13,471 nt of DNA from positions 1 to 13,471 of the forward strand of contig JAZNBZ010000136.1 in assembly GCA_045587285.1 (NCBI GenBank), given 5' to 3'. The position numbers and the translations under genes are program-made. The stretch comes from Flemingiibacterium sp045587285. Lineage in GTDB: Bacteria; Bacillota; Clostridia; Oscillospirales; CAG-272. The notes beneath the pieces were generated by a model that saw nothing but the letters and a program-made list of their open reading frames with translations, was not told the origin of the DNA and did no database searches. Of the stretch, positions 5,961 to 12,465 are shown piece by piece (positions within the stretch are counted from its first letter, which is position 1; each line of letters opens with the position of its first letter).

Positions 5961-7190
5961 CTATCCCTTCAATATAATATCTATGTGTTCAGCCAATGCC
6001 ATTGCAAGTAACGGTGGAACGGCATTGCCAATCTGTGTAGTAACGTGAACCTTACCACCATCAAACTGAAACCAATCGGGAAACGACTGAATACGTGCTC
6101 CCTCTCGGGGTGATAATGCTCGGTTTTGAGAATAATGAATGCACCTCAAGCCGGACGGAGTCGCCAAATTGTTTGTAATCGTAGTAGAAGGTTGATCTTC
6201 AACCAATCTCCCGTAAGTATTTGCATATCCGGAAGTTAGTTTGTATTTTTCGTCTATGATTTTTTCTTCTACCAGCTTATTAAAATCATTTTTTCCTTGC
6301 CCTTGCTTTACATTTTTGATAACTGTTTGAATTTTATCACCATATGTACCGCAAAAATGGCAACTCAAAACTTTATTATCTCCGCGAAGTAATTTTTGGT
6401 ATTCATTCTGTGGCTCACTACTATATTCTGTGATATTTTCACCTTCATTAAGCGTGGGCAAATCAGAAATGGCATCTTTGATACATATTGGCGTTTCACA
6501 AGTTTTAGCAGGGAAAGTCCACTCTAAATCCAAATCATTACGTATCCCCACAATAAATACTCTCTCTCGATTTTCGGGAACACCAAAGTCTACAGCATTT
6601 AATGTATCATATTTAATATTATAACCAAAATTGCCGTCAATGTTCTCAAATTTACGCTTGATAACATCAATAACTTTATCCCCATATCCCTTTATAATAG
6701 GTTTTTTCTTTTTCTTTATTACTCCATCTTTTTCTTCTTCGATAATTTTGTATTTGATTTCTCCGTTTTCATCTCTCTCATAAAAGGTTTCTTTCATAGA
6801 GAGAATACCGGTAACATTTTCAAACAAAAACATTCTTGGTCTGATGATTTTAAGCAACCTCAAATATTCTTCATATAATACCGCTTTTTCATCGTAACAA
6901 CGTTGACCAACGGTGCTAAATGATTGACAAGGAGGACCTCCAATAACAATATCAACAGTTTGATCCCCGATTAATTCGATAATTCGTTTTTCTTCCAACT
7001 TCTTGATATCACAATTTATCATACTGATATCGGTATAGTTTTTTTCAAATGCTTTTGCTGCGTGTGAATCAAATTCATTGGCAAAAACAAATTCATTATC
7101 CAAGTTTTTGACAAACTTACCATCTTGCATACGATAGTAAAAGCCGAAGGTCAATCCTCCTGCGCCGGAAAATAAATCAACTATTCTCAT
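5961..7190 (-). CDS. DNA (cytosine-5) methyltransferase 1, adjacent to the GHKL ATPase
   Basis: A 409-residue m5C methyltransferase. Motif I is DLFSGAGGL (5-13) for AdoMet binding and motif IV is GGPPCQSFS with catalytic C88. Motif VI is E124NV, motif VIII is ENRER (206-210; the usual first Gln is Glu here), and motif X is Q386IGNAVPP. A lysine-rich insertion at about 139-168 lies between motifs VI and VIII, and the target recognition region is at about 230-345, including a CHFC. It transfers a methyl group from AdoMet to C5 of cytosine in a target site that cannot be read off. The ATG at 7190 has AAAGGAGA about 11 nt upstream. It sits 48 bp after the previous methyltransferase, the largest gap in the operon, and 6 bp before the GHKL gene. 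It may therefore belong to the ATPase module and not to the endonuclease. Confidence 0.95.
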   Translation of the reverse strand: MRIVDLFSGAGGLTFGFYYRMQDGKFVKNLDNEFVFANEFDSHAAKAFEKNYTDISMINCDIKKLEEKRIIELIGDQTVDIVIGGPPCQSFSTVGQRCYDEKAVLYEEYLRLLKIIRPRMFLFENVTGILSMKETFYERDENGEIKYKIIEEEKDGVIKKKKKPIIKGYGDKVIDVIKRKFENIDGNFGYNIKYDTLNAVDFGVPENRERVFIVGIRNDLDLEWTFPAKTCETPICIKDAISDLPTLNEGENITEYSSEPQNEYQKLLRGDNKVLSCHFCGTYGDKIQTVIKNVKQGQGKNDFNKLVEEKIIDEKYKLTSGYANTYGRLVEDQPSTTITNNLATPSGLRCIHYSQNRALSPREGARIQSFPDWFQFDGGKVHVTTQIGNAVPPLLAMALAEHIDIILKG

Positions 7191-7238
7191 TTTTAATGCT
7201 TCTCCTTTAAAATTGATTTTCCGACGATCAATCGGTTT

Positions 7239-8165
7239 TCATAAAAGTCTTTCAGCAATTCTTTTTATTAAAGGCACACAAACAGAATTGCCAATTTGTT
7301 TATATGCGTCATCAATTGTAATAGTGTTAGGAAAATAAAACTCTTTTGGGAAGCCTTGAAAGTCAAGACATTCGCGCAAAGTGAGCTTTCTTATTCCAAA
7401 ATCATCCCATACGACAGGTACTCTATCGGGATAAGTACCCATATTTGCCGTAAGTGTAGGGCACATTTGATTCTTCGTCCAACGCACCTCAGTATCCGTG
7501 ATACGATAAATAGCGTTTCTATCTCTCATTTTGCTCGCGAGGTAATCAAACATTTGCGTATCATTGTAGTAATACACATCGTTCTGCCGTTCGCCACGAT
7601 GGATAATATCAGCTGAATGCAAGGTTAATTCCGTTGGCTCTGGATGCTGATACAAACGATGCGCAATATCATCTCTCACCGCAACAATGTAAATGCGCTT
7701 TCGTATTTGCGGCAAATTACCATATTCGTTCGCTATCATCACTTTGTAATAAACGGAGTATCCAAATTGAGCGAGGGAGTTGAAAATCACAAGAAATGTT
7801 CTACCTTCATCGTGTTCCATAAGGTTTGGGACATTTTCAAGTAAAATAACCTTTGGGCGTTTTGCATCAACAATACGTGTAATTTCAAAGAATAGATTTC
7901 CTCGTTTATCCTCAAAACCCCGTTGCCTTCCCGCTATCGAGAACGGTTGGCACGGAAAACCCGCCGTTAGCACATCAAAATCGGGAATGTCTGCAACAGA
8001 TACTTTGCGAATATCCGCTTCGACAAGGTAGGAATCGCCAAAATTATGGCGATATGTTTTGCAAGCGGCGGCATCATATTCATTTGCCCAAACAATGTCA
8101 TAGCCTGCTTGTTTGAAGCCAATATCTATACCGCCTATACCACAAAACAAACTACACACCTTCAT
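7239..8165 (-). CDS. DNA (cytosine-5) methyltransferase 2, downstream of the type IIS endonuclease
   Basis: A compact 308-residue m5C methyltransferase. Motif I is SLFCGIGGIDIGF (5-17), motif IV AGFPCQPFS with catalytic C72, motif VI E110NV, motif VIII Q153IRKR157 and motif X Q290IGNSV. The recognition region between motifs VIII and IX is short (about 165-240), consistent with a short target. The frame could begin at a TTG at 8171, but the ATG at 8165 is better spaced (8 nt) from AGAGGA. It lies 23 bp after the endonuclease stop. Type IIS enzymes recognise asymmetric sites and need a methyltransferase for each strand; this gene and methyltransferase 3 flank the endonuclease and are the best candidates for that pair. 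A known precedent is HgaI, protected by two m5C methyltransferases. Confidence 0.95.
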   Translation of the reverse strand: MKVCSLFCGIGGIDIGFKQAGYDIVWANEYDAAACKTYRHNFGDSYLVEADIRKVSVADIPDFDVLTAGFPCQPFSIAGRQRGFEDKRGNLFFEITRIVDAKRPKVILLENVPNLMEHDEGRTFLVIFNSLAQFGYSVYYKVMIANEYGNLPQIRKRIYIVAVRDDIAHRLYQHPEPTELTLHSADIIHRGERQNDVYYYNDTQMFDYLASKMRDRNAIYRITDTEVRWTKNQMCPTLTANMGTYPDRVPVVWDDFGIRKLTLRECLDFQGFPKEFYFPNTITIDDAYKQIGNSVCVPLIKRIAERLL

Positions 8166-8188
8166 ATGCAAATTCCTCTATTCTTAGA

Positions 8189-9778
8189 TCAAAGGATATC
8201 AGCTAACTTAACCTCGCGATTAACAGAAAAGATACTTCTTAAAACATTATGATCATATCCCTTTTCTGCATAATCTTGAACAATGTTAATGAATAAGTCT
8301 ACTGGCATTGCCGATCCACAAACTTTCGTCTCACTATTTAGCGATTTGATTTGGCTATTGATGTTTGATCCAAAAGATTCTGCAATATAAGTAAAGAAAG
8401 CGAGGGGATATTTAGCTTCGCCATACGTATTAACATTAGGTATGTAGACATCCTTCATTACACGAAAATGGTCACCCGAAATGCTATATCCATTTTTATA
8501 TGCTTTATTGTCAATTATTCCGCAATACTTGCCTTCCTCAGATTCCACAAACACATCGGGGGTATTACCCATTGGACCGACATGCTTTACTCGCATTTTT
8601 ATAATCTTTTTGAATATTTCACAAGTTGCAAGTTCAAAATCACGTGCACCTTCTGTACCCATATGAGCATATTCCTTATACGATAAAAAGAAATCAGAGA
8701 TATTACCATTCGGGTAACAACGAACAAGGAACTTTTCTACGAAAGTTTCGTCAATCCCTGTATTTTGAGTAATTGTACTTACAATATCGGGAGTGATGCC
8801 AGTAATAGGAGTTTTTAAAGCCAAAAGCACATATTCTTTCCTGATGCGTGCCTCGTTTAACTCTTTTACAGTTTTGTGTTCTTCTCTATCAAAATTGCGA
8901 AGATCTTTTGCCGCATTTCCTCTGCCATAAGCGCGAATATAATTCTCTGCGAACTCGGGACCAGGGATATAGGTTGGCTTCGATTGAATGAAAGCATCTA
9001 CTTCTGATTCTTTCCCATTTCTGATACTAATCGTTTTATAGCCTCGGTCTATATATTGAGTTAAACTTAGATAGTTGCAGAAGGTGTTAGCAATATTATG
9101 ATACGCAACTTGATTGACTTTAATAGCTTTAGCCTGTTCTAAAGTCATTTCATCTGTTATACATACTTTGTCAACGATAGAGAATGGCAAGAAGCCATCT
9201 TTGCGGTGTGCAAGAATCCATCCCGACACACCATTGAAAGTCATCTCATCATCAGATTTGGCTTGATGAATTACAATATATGCAAGTTCATCGGTAGTAA
9301 GATAATTCTCTAATGGTGCATATCTAAGCAATCTCAATATAAACTGAAACGGATGTACCTTAAAGGAATGATCTACCGCACCGCTTCCAGACCAACATGC
9401 CGCAGAAGGATATTGATATTTTTGGAGCTGAAGTCTCATTGCATCCACAAAAGTAATATCACCTTTAATGATTGCCTCAGCAATGAGGGTAAGTCTACAT
9501 TTTCCATTTTCATCCTCGGTGAAAATAAGACCAAGATCTTTCATCTGCTTAAATAAAGTTCTTGTGCCACCGCCGCCCTGGTTTTGTTTTCTTGCTCTTA
9601 ATTTTCCGTGTTCTGTAATATCTCGTTTTTGTAACTCGTCCTCAAAAGCTAACTGTAATTCCGTATTACCAGCCCATTTTTTACCTACACAAATATCACT
9701 AAAGGCAATAAGAGCAGGAAGAATTGTTGTTAGTTGTCTTTTTTGTCTTGAAACAAACCAATGGTTATAGTAAGCCAT
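8189..9778 (-). CDS. AlwI/FokI-like type IIS restriction endonuclease
   Basis: A 529-residue protein. The N-terminal third (WFVSRQKR at 7-14, WAGNTELQLAFEDEL at 35-49, LRLTLIAEA-type segment near 95-102, LQLQKYQYPS at 116-125, HPFQFILRLL at 142-151) follows the layout of the AlwI/N.BstNBI/MlyI family that recognises short asymmetric sites. The C-terminal domain has the PD-D/E-x-K nuclease core: P407-D408, then D423-N-K425 in GIIDNKAYKNGYSI. This closely resembles the FokI cleavage domain around PD...DTKAY and is preceded by a helix with E382. It should cut double-stranded DNA a fixed distance from its site and, like FokI, probably by dimerising. The ATG at 9778 has AAGGA 7 nt ahead, 17 bp after the previous stop. 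It is bracketed by methyltransferases 3 and 2. No truncation is seen. The recognition sequence cannot be deduced, but m5C protection implies cytosine on both strands. Confidence 0.9.
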   Translation of the reverse strand: MAYYNHWFVSRQKRQLTTILPALIAFSDICVGKKWAGNTELQLAFEDELQKRDITEHGKLRARKQNQGGGGTRTLFKQMKDLGLIFTEDENGKCRLTLIAEAIIKGDITFVDAMRLQLQKYQYPSAACWSGSGAVDHSFKVHPFQFILRLLRYAPLENYLTTDELAYIVIHQAKSDDEMTFNGVSGWILAHRKDGFLPFSIVDKVCITDEMTLEQAKAIKVNQVAYHNIANTFCNYLSLTQYIDRGYKTISIRNGKESEVDAFIQSKPTYIPGPEFAENYIRAYGRGNAAKDLRNFDREEHKTVKELNEARIRKEYVLLALKTPITGITPDIVSTITQNTGIDETFVEKFLVRCYPNGNISDFFLSYKEYAHMGTEGARDFELATCEIFKKIIKMRVKHVGPMGNTPDVFVESEEGKYCGIIDNKAYKNGYSISGDHFRVMKDVYIPNVNTYGEAKYPLAFFTYIAESFGSNINSQIKSLNSETKVCGSAMPVDLFINIVQDYAEKGYDHNVLRSIFSVNREVKLADIL

Positions 9779-9795
9779 ATTTTCTTCCTTTCCTA

Positions 9796-10851
9796 CTACT
9801 CACTAAGTTTGGGTTCTATCCACGGATAGTCTATTCCAGCAAAAGTTTTTAAAATTGCTTCAAAAATTATCTTTGCGCCTTGACATGGAACAGCCATACC
9901 TATTTGTTTTCTTACCGATTCTTTTGAACCTTCAAAGACATAAATGTCGGGGAAGGTTTGTAAACGTGCTCTTTCTCGATTGGTTAAAGCACGCGGTTCA
10001 CTCCAATGGTAAATATGTGTTCCGCCACCCCCAGAGCCAGTTACGGTGTACGCGGGTTTGTTAGGATCAAGCCTTTTATAAATCTGACTAATCTTTGCGC
10101 CACGAACATTTAGTTGCAAATCTTCTGGCAACTCAGCTGTAAATGCATTTTGACCAGGCTTTATATATTTCAGGCGTTGAACAACTTTATCTGATTGTTT
10201 GGTAAATTCATTGTTGGTAGCATCTGCAGGGATGGGGGGATTTTCAATCGCATTTTTGCACGAAACATTTATATCTGCATATGGAGCATAACTTGGTATT
10301 TTAAATTCGTATGGTAAGTCATTTCTAATGCCAATAATTATAACTCTATGCCGTGCTTGGGGGACGCCATATTTTTCAAAACAGTATAGATTAGGATATA
10401 CCCTATATCCCGCTTCTCTCATATCCGATAATATTTTTTCAAAAGCATTCCCTTCATTTGCACTACGCAAACCGCCAACATTTTCGGCCAAAAACCACAT
10501 AGGTTTATGTGTTTTCAATATCTGCACGCCGTAAGAATACAGAGGTCCAAATTGACCGTTAAATCCTTTTTGCTCTCCAACAACGGAAAAATCATTGCAG
10601 GGGAACCCGAAAGCCAGTGCATCAATAGGAGGAAGCGAAGTTAAATCCAACTTTCTTACATCCCCCCAAATTACACTATCGGGAGCATCAGGACAAATGT
10701 TGCGCCTATATGTATTGCAAGTATCACTATCGTAATCGTTTGCCCAAGCGTGTTCAATTTTAAAGTCACAAAGTCCAATATCTGCATTAGTTGCTCCCCA
10801 AGCTAAGCCGCCGGGGCCGCAAAACAGTTCACCTAATTTAAAAATTGCCAT
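9796..10851 (-). CDS. DNA (cytosine-5) methyltransferase 3, first methyltransferase of the operon
   Basis: A 351-residue m5C methyltransferase. Motif I is ELFCGPGGLAWG (8-19), motif IV is GFPCNDFS with catalytic C85, motif VI is E123NV, motif VIII is Q165ARHR169 and motif X is Q316IGMAVP. The residue after the catalytic cysteine is Asn where most relatives have Gln, a divergent but recurring variant. The recognition region spans about 190-285. The frame could start at a TTG at 10857, but AAGGAG stands 8 nt before the ATG at 10851, so that start is preferred. It begins 12 bp after the XRE gene and ends 17 bp before the endonuclease. It is therefore made before the nuclease, as expected for a protective methyltransferase entering a new cell. 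Confidence 0.95.
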   Translation of the reverse strand: MAIFKLGELFCGPGGLAWGATNADIGLCDFKIEHAWANDYDSDTCNTYRRNICPDAPDSVIWGDVRKLDLTSLPPIDALAFGFPCNDFSVVGEQKGFNGQFGPLYSYGVQILKTHKPMWFLAENVGGLRSANEGNAFEKILSDMREAGYRVYPNLYCFEKYGVPQARHRVIIIGIRNDLPYEFKIPSYAPYADINVSCKNAIENPPIPADATNNEFTKQSDKVVQRLKYIKPGQNAFTAELPEDLQLNVRGAKISQIYKRLDPNKPAYTVTGSGGGGTHIYHWSEPRALTNRERARLQTFPDIYVFEGSKESVRKQIGMAVPCQGAKIIFEAILKTFAGIDYPWIEPKLSE

Positions 10852-10863
10852 TTTCAATGCTCC

Positions 10864-11073
10864 TTATATTTCATCGCCGCTAAAAAGCACAAATTTTCTC
10901 ACGAATGATGCTCCAACTGCATCGGCTATTTTTTCAAGTTCCTCAATGGTAAAACTTTCACGCTTCAATTTCCCGTTTAAGCTTTGTGGAGATACGCCTA
11001 ATCTACGCGCTAATTCTGCATTACTTATGTTGGATCGTACACATAAAACCTTTATTTGTTCTGAAATATTCAT
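10864..11073 (-). CDS. Small XRE-type helix-turn-helix regulator, first gene of the operon
   Basis: A 69-residue protein consisting of little more than a Cro/C1-type HTH. The helix-turn-helix is at about 17-36 (ISNAELARRLGVSPQSLNGK), followed by the usual scaffold helix FTIEELEKIADAVGASF. The frame opens at 11100, but the ATG at 11073 has a strong GGAGGAG site 4-5 nt upstream. A sigma-A promoter lies directly upstream, with a 12-bp palindrome over the -10 box. The likely role is autoregulation of the restriction-modification operon, in the manner of controller proteins. It lacks any C-terminal ligand or protease domain. Family confident; regulatory target is inference. Confidence 0.88.
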   Translation of the reverse strand: MNISEQIKVLCVRSNISNAELARRLGVSPQSLNGKLKRESFTIEELEKIADAVGASFVRKFVLFSGDEI

Positions 11074-11098
11074 ATTTCTCCTCCAAATATAGTTACAC

Positions 11099-11110
11099 AT
11101 AATATATTAT
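11099..11110. promoter_or_regulatory. Candidate operator: 12-bp palindrome over the operon -10 box
   Basis: ATAATATATTAT is a perfect palindrome that overlaps the -10 element and the expected start of transcription. A small dimeric XRE protein encoded 26 bp away is the obvious candidate binder. The pure A/T content makes a chance palindrome plausible. Confidence 0.35.
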
Positions 11111-11134
11111 AAACGATTTTGTTTAGCTTGTCAA
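11106..11134 (-). promoter_or_regulatory. Consensus sigma-A promoter of the eight-gene defence operon
   Basis: On the minus strand, a perfect -35 TTGACA (11129-11134) and a perfect -10 TATAAT (11106-11111) are separated by exactly 17 bp. Transcription would start near 11099 and give a leader of about 26 nt to the XRE ATG. No equally good promoter is seen further into the operon, so all eight genes probably depend on this one. Confidence 0.87.
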
Positions 11135-11160
11135 TGTATTTAATTAGCATTGTCGAAAAA

Positions 11161-11188
11161 TTTACATTTTTAGTCGTGGGGATAATAC
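11161..11188 (+). promoter_or_regulatory. Weak candidate plus-strand promoter facing the right repeat block
   Basis: TTTACA (11161-11166) and TAATAC (11183-11188) are 16 bp apart on the plus strand, divergent from the operon promoter. If active it would transcribe the repeat block at 11260-11810 as RNA. One alternative -10 register exists (GATAAT). The match is modest. Confidence 0.22.
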
Positions 11189-11261
11189 TGACTCACAATT
11201 CCAATTTTAAAAAGTTTAGTATCCCAAAAACGAAAAGAAATATAAAAGGTTTTCATAGTAT

Positions 11262-11309
11262 CGGAACTTTATTCGGAACTATATTCGGAACTATATTCGG
11301 AACAATACC
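11262..11309. repeat. 12-bp direct repeat, four copies (CGGAACTATATT)
   Basis: CGGAAC starts at 11262, 11274, 11286 and 11298, an exact 12-bp period. Copies 2 and 3 are identical. The last copy runs into the left arm of the hairpin at 11297-11335. The TTCGGAAC / GTTCCGAA core recurs many times in both orientations up to 11596, so this is a clustered binding-site or centromere-like array. The plus-strand frame across it reads only a repeated GTIF motif and is not a credible gene. Confidence 0.8.
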
Positions 11310-11335
11310 AACGACTTTTTTCGGTATTGTTCCGA
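11297..11335. repeat. 13-bp inverted repeat TCGGAACAATACC / GGTATTGTTCCGA
   Basis: The arms at 11297-11309 and 11323-11335 are perfectly complementary around a 13-nt loop. The GTTCCGA arm is the same core found in the 32-bp repeats at 11519-11582, which ties the two parts of the block together. Confidence 0.7.
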
Positions 11336-11340
11336 TAGAA

Positions 11341-11371
11341 ATCAATGGTCCATTTTGACCCATTGATTTTT
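11341..11371. repeat. Right-flank copy of the 28-bp hairpin unit from the left array
   Basis: ATCAATGG (11341-11348) pairs with CCATTGAT (11360-11367) around a TCCATTTTGAC-type loop, followed by a T-run. It aligns with the third unit of the left array (1144-1171) with only one or two substitutions and one indel over about 26 bp, in the same orientation. The two copies bracket the island as direct repeats about 10.2 kb apart. Confidence 0.68.
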
Positions 11372-11410
11372 TGGGGGGCGCGGAGACCCAGCCCACATCG
11401 CCTTACCGAT

Positions 11411-11460
11411 CAAGTGCGCAAAATGAGCACATGAAATCAAGTTATCTTTTTGATAACTTG
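11411..11460. repeat. Two CAAG...CTTG-type hairpins in tandem
   Basis: At 11411-11433, CAAGTGC pairs imperfectly with GCACATG around an AAAAT-containing loop. At 11438-11460, CAAGTTATC and GATAACTTG form a perfect 9-bp stem with a TTTTT loop. Each is preceded by AT and followed by GAAA. The same plan recurs at 11635-11657 and 11745-11767 with different stems. Confidence 0.62.
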
Positions 11461-11487
11461 AAAAGCTTGAAAAGCCTGCAAAATATA

Positions 11488-11596
11488 CTTTCGGAACAAT
11501 GTCAAAAAGTTTCGGAATAATGTCGGTATTTCTTTGATATTGTTCCGAACAATGTCGATATTTTTTTGATATTGTTCCGAAGCATTGTTCCGAAAG
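11488..11596. repeat. 14-bp inverted pair enclosing two 32-bp direct repeats
   Basis: CTTTCGGAACAATG (11488-11501) and CATTGTTCCGAAAG (11583-11596) are perfect inverted copies. Between them, a 32-bp unit occurs twice in tandem (11519-11550 and 11551-11582) with three differences; it starts AATGTCG and ends TTGTTCCGAA. A further TTTCGGAATAATGTC lies at 11510-11524. The region could fold as a large cruciform, or act as a cluster of sites for a dimeric protein. It holds no credible gene. Confidence 0.75.
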
Positions 11597-11604
11597 GTAA
11601 AGAT

Positions 11605-11807
11605 GGTGGTGGTCGCAGCGACCACCACCAGAATCAAGTGGTCTTTTTGACCACTTGAAAATGAAAATAAGCTGGACACGTGGTGTCCAGCCTACAAAAG
11701 GGCATAACAGAAATGGTGCGGGTCGCAGAGACCCGCACCAAGACCAAGTGGCGAATTTCGCCCCTTGAAATCAAAGCAAAAAGGTCTGGGCACGGTGTGC
11801 CCAGACC
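11605..11807. repeat. Two ~110-bp cassettes, each with three hairpins whose stems co-vary
   Basis: Cassette one has an 11-bp stem with loop CAG (11605-11629), CAAGTGGTC/GACCACTTG with a T5 loop (11635-11657) and GCTGGACAC/GTGTCCAGC (11671-11691). Cassette two has GGTGCGGGTC/GACCCGCACC (11715-11739), CAAG-GGCGAA/TTCGCC-CTTG (11745-11767) and GGTCTGGGCAC/GTGCCCAGACC (11783-11807). The order, spacing and loops (TCGCAG, CACG) are kept while both sides of each stem have changed together. A degenerate third copy of the first element may lie at 11372-11395. The last hairpin doubles as a terminator of the right operon. Confidence 0.72.
11778..11807 (-). terminator. Intrinsic terminator of the right-hand operon
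   Basis: Six bases after the DUF6809-like stop, the minus strand has a perfect 11-bp GC-rich stem (arms 11797-11807 and 11783-11793, 3-nt loop) followed directly by five T residues and then GCTTT. This is a textbook Rho-independent terminator, separating the right operon from the repeat block. Confidence 0.85.
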
Positions 11808-11813
11808 AAGGGG

Positions 11814-12092
11814 TTATTTTGCTTCATCCTCGCGCATAACTTCTACCATTAGTCTCGCGCCGAGCTTGAATGCATACTCAAAGATAGCTGCCTCGCCAAG
11901 GCTCATATACTCGCTCCAACAGTCGTGGAACTTTTCGAAGATCTCTTTCTGCTCATCGTTGAAGCTTTTCTCAAGGTCCTCGTGATGCCGTGACATATAG
12001 CCGAGCAGTTCTTTCATTTCCTTGGAGTTGGTTCGGCTATCTTCTTGAGGGATGATGTTTCCGTGCCAAAGCTCTTGAATCATAGAGTTCAT
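11814..12092 (-). CDS. DUF6809-like small protein
   Basis: A 92-residue, charged, helical protein. An N-terminal ELWHGNIIPQED segment and a C-terminal FEYAFKLGARLMVEVM segment match the layout of DUF6809 proteins, which are common beside mobile-element genes in Clostridia and have no known function. Its ATG overlaps the tnpV stop as ATGA, so the two are translationally coupled. GGAGG lies 10 nt ahead, inside the end of tnpV. M4 at 12083 is an alternative start. It is the last gene before the terminator. No signal peptide or membrane span is visible. Confidence 0.68.
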   Translation of the reverse strand: MNSMIQELWHGNIIPQEDSRTNSKEMKELLGYMSRHHEDLEKSFNDEQKEIFEKFHDCWSEYMSLGEAAIFEYAFKLGARLMVEVMREDEAK

Positions 12093-12463
12093 CTGTACAC
12101 AACCTCCTTTAGCACGATTTCCTCCGCGCTTGCCTTAATGTTATTCATCATCTGCACCCAGCGCATTGGATCTGAGGCTTTGAGTTCCTCGGTCACGCCC
12201 ATTCGCTCTGCCATCTGCGCGATATGTAAGTCGAGCTGTTCGTGCGCCTGCTCGTCAACGCGGTGGAGATGCTCATTCAAGCGATTTTCGGTCAGTAGGG
12301 TGGTGTACGTACCTCTGCGGTGTTGTTTTATAAACTCAAGGTGCAGTTTGCCGTACTTACCGATCTCATAGCTTGTTTGTTCGCCAAGGTCAAGCAGGGG
12401 ATAATATTGCTCGCCTCTGCGCTCGTATTCAATTCCGTTCTGTATCATTCTATCCTTCATCAT
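12089..12463 (-). CDS. tnpV: TnpV-family protein
   Basis: A 124-residue protein matching the TnpV family found in clostridial transposons and integrative elements. It has EIGKYGKLHLEFIKQHRRGT near residues 33-52, LTENRLNEHLHRVDEQA near 56-72, MAERMGVTEELKASDPMRWV near 84-103 and EEIVLKEVVY at the end. The biochemical role of TnpV is not established. The ATG at 12463 has GGAGG 7 nt ahead, embedded in the last codons of the upstream gene, from which it is separated by 2 bp. Its presence is the clearest mark that the right flank is mobile-element DNA. No transposase or recombinase is in view. Confidence 0.85.
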   Translation of the reverse strand: MMKDRMIQNGIEYERRGEQYYPLLDLGEQTSYEIGKYGKLHLEFIKQHRRGTYTTLLTENRLNEHLHRVDEQAHEQLDLHIAQMAERMGVTEELKASDPMRWVQMMNNIKASAEEIVLKEVVYR

Positions 12464-12465
12464 TT

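Noticed and set aside
11119..11358. Plus-strand ORF of 79 codons
   Set aside because: The second half is a GTIF repeat produced by the 12-bp array, it overlaps the operon promoter, and there is no Shine-Dalgarno.
1147..11371. Defined att sites for a site-specific recombinase
   Set aside because: The direct-repeat pair at 1147-1171 and 11346-11371 is imperfect and belongs to a multi-copy hairpin family, and no integrase is in the window, so I do not call attachment sites.
11437..11679. Minus-strand ORF of 80 codons
   Set aside because: It runs through the inverted and direct repeats and hairpins; composition follows the repeats and no family is recognisable.
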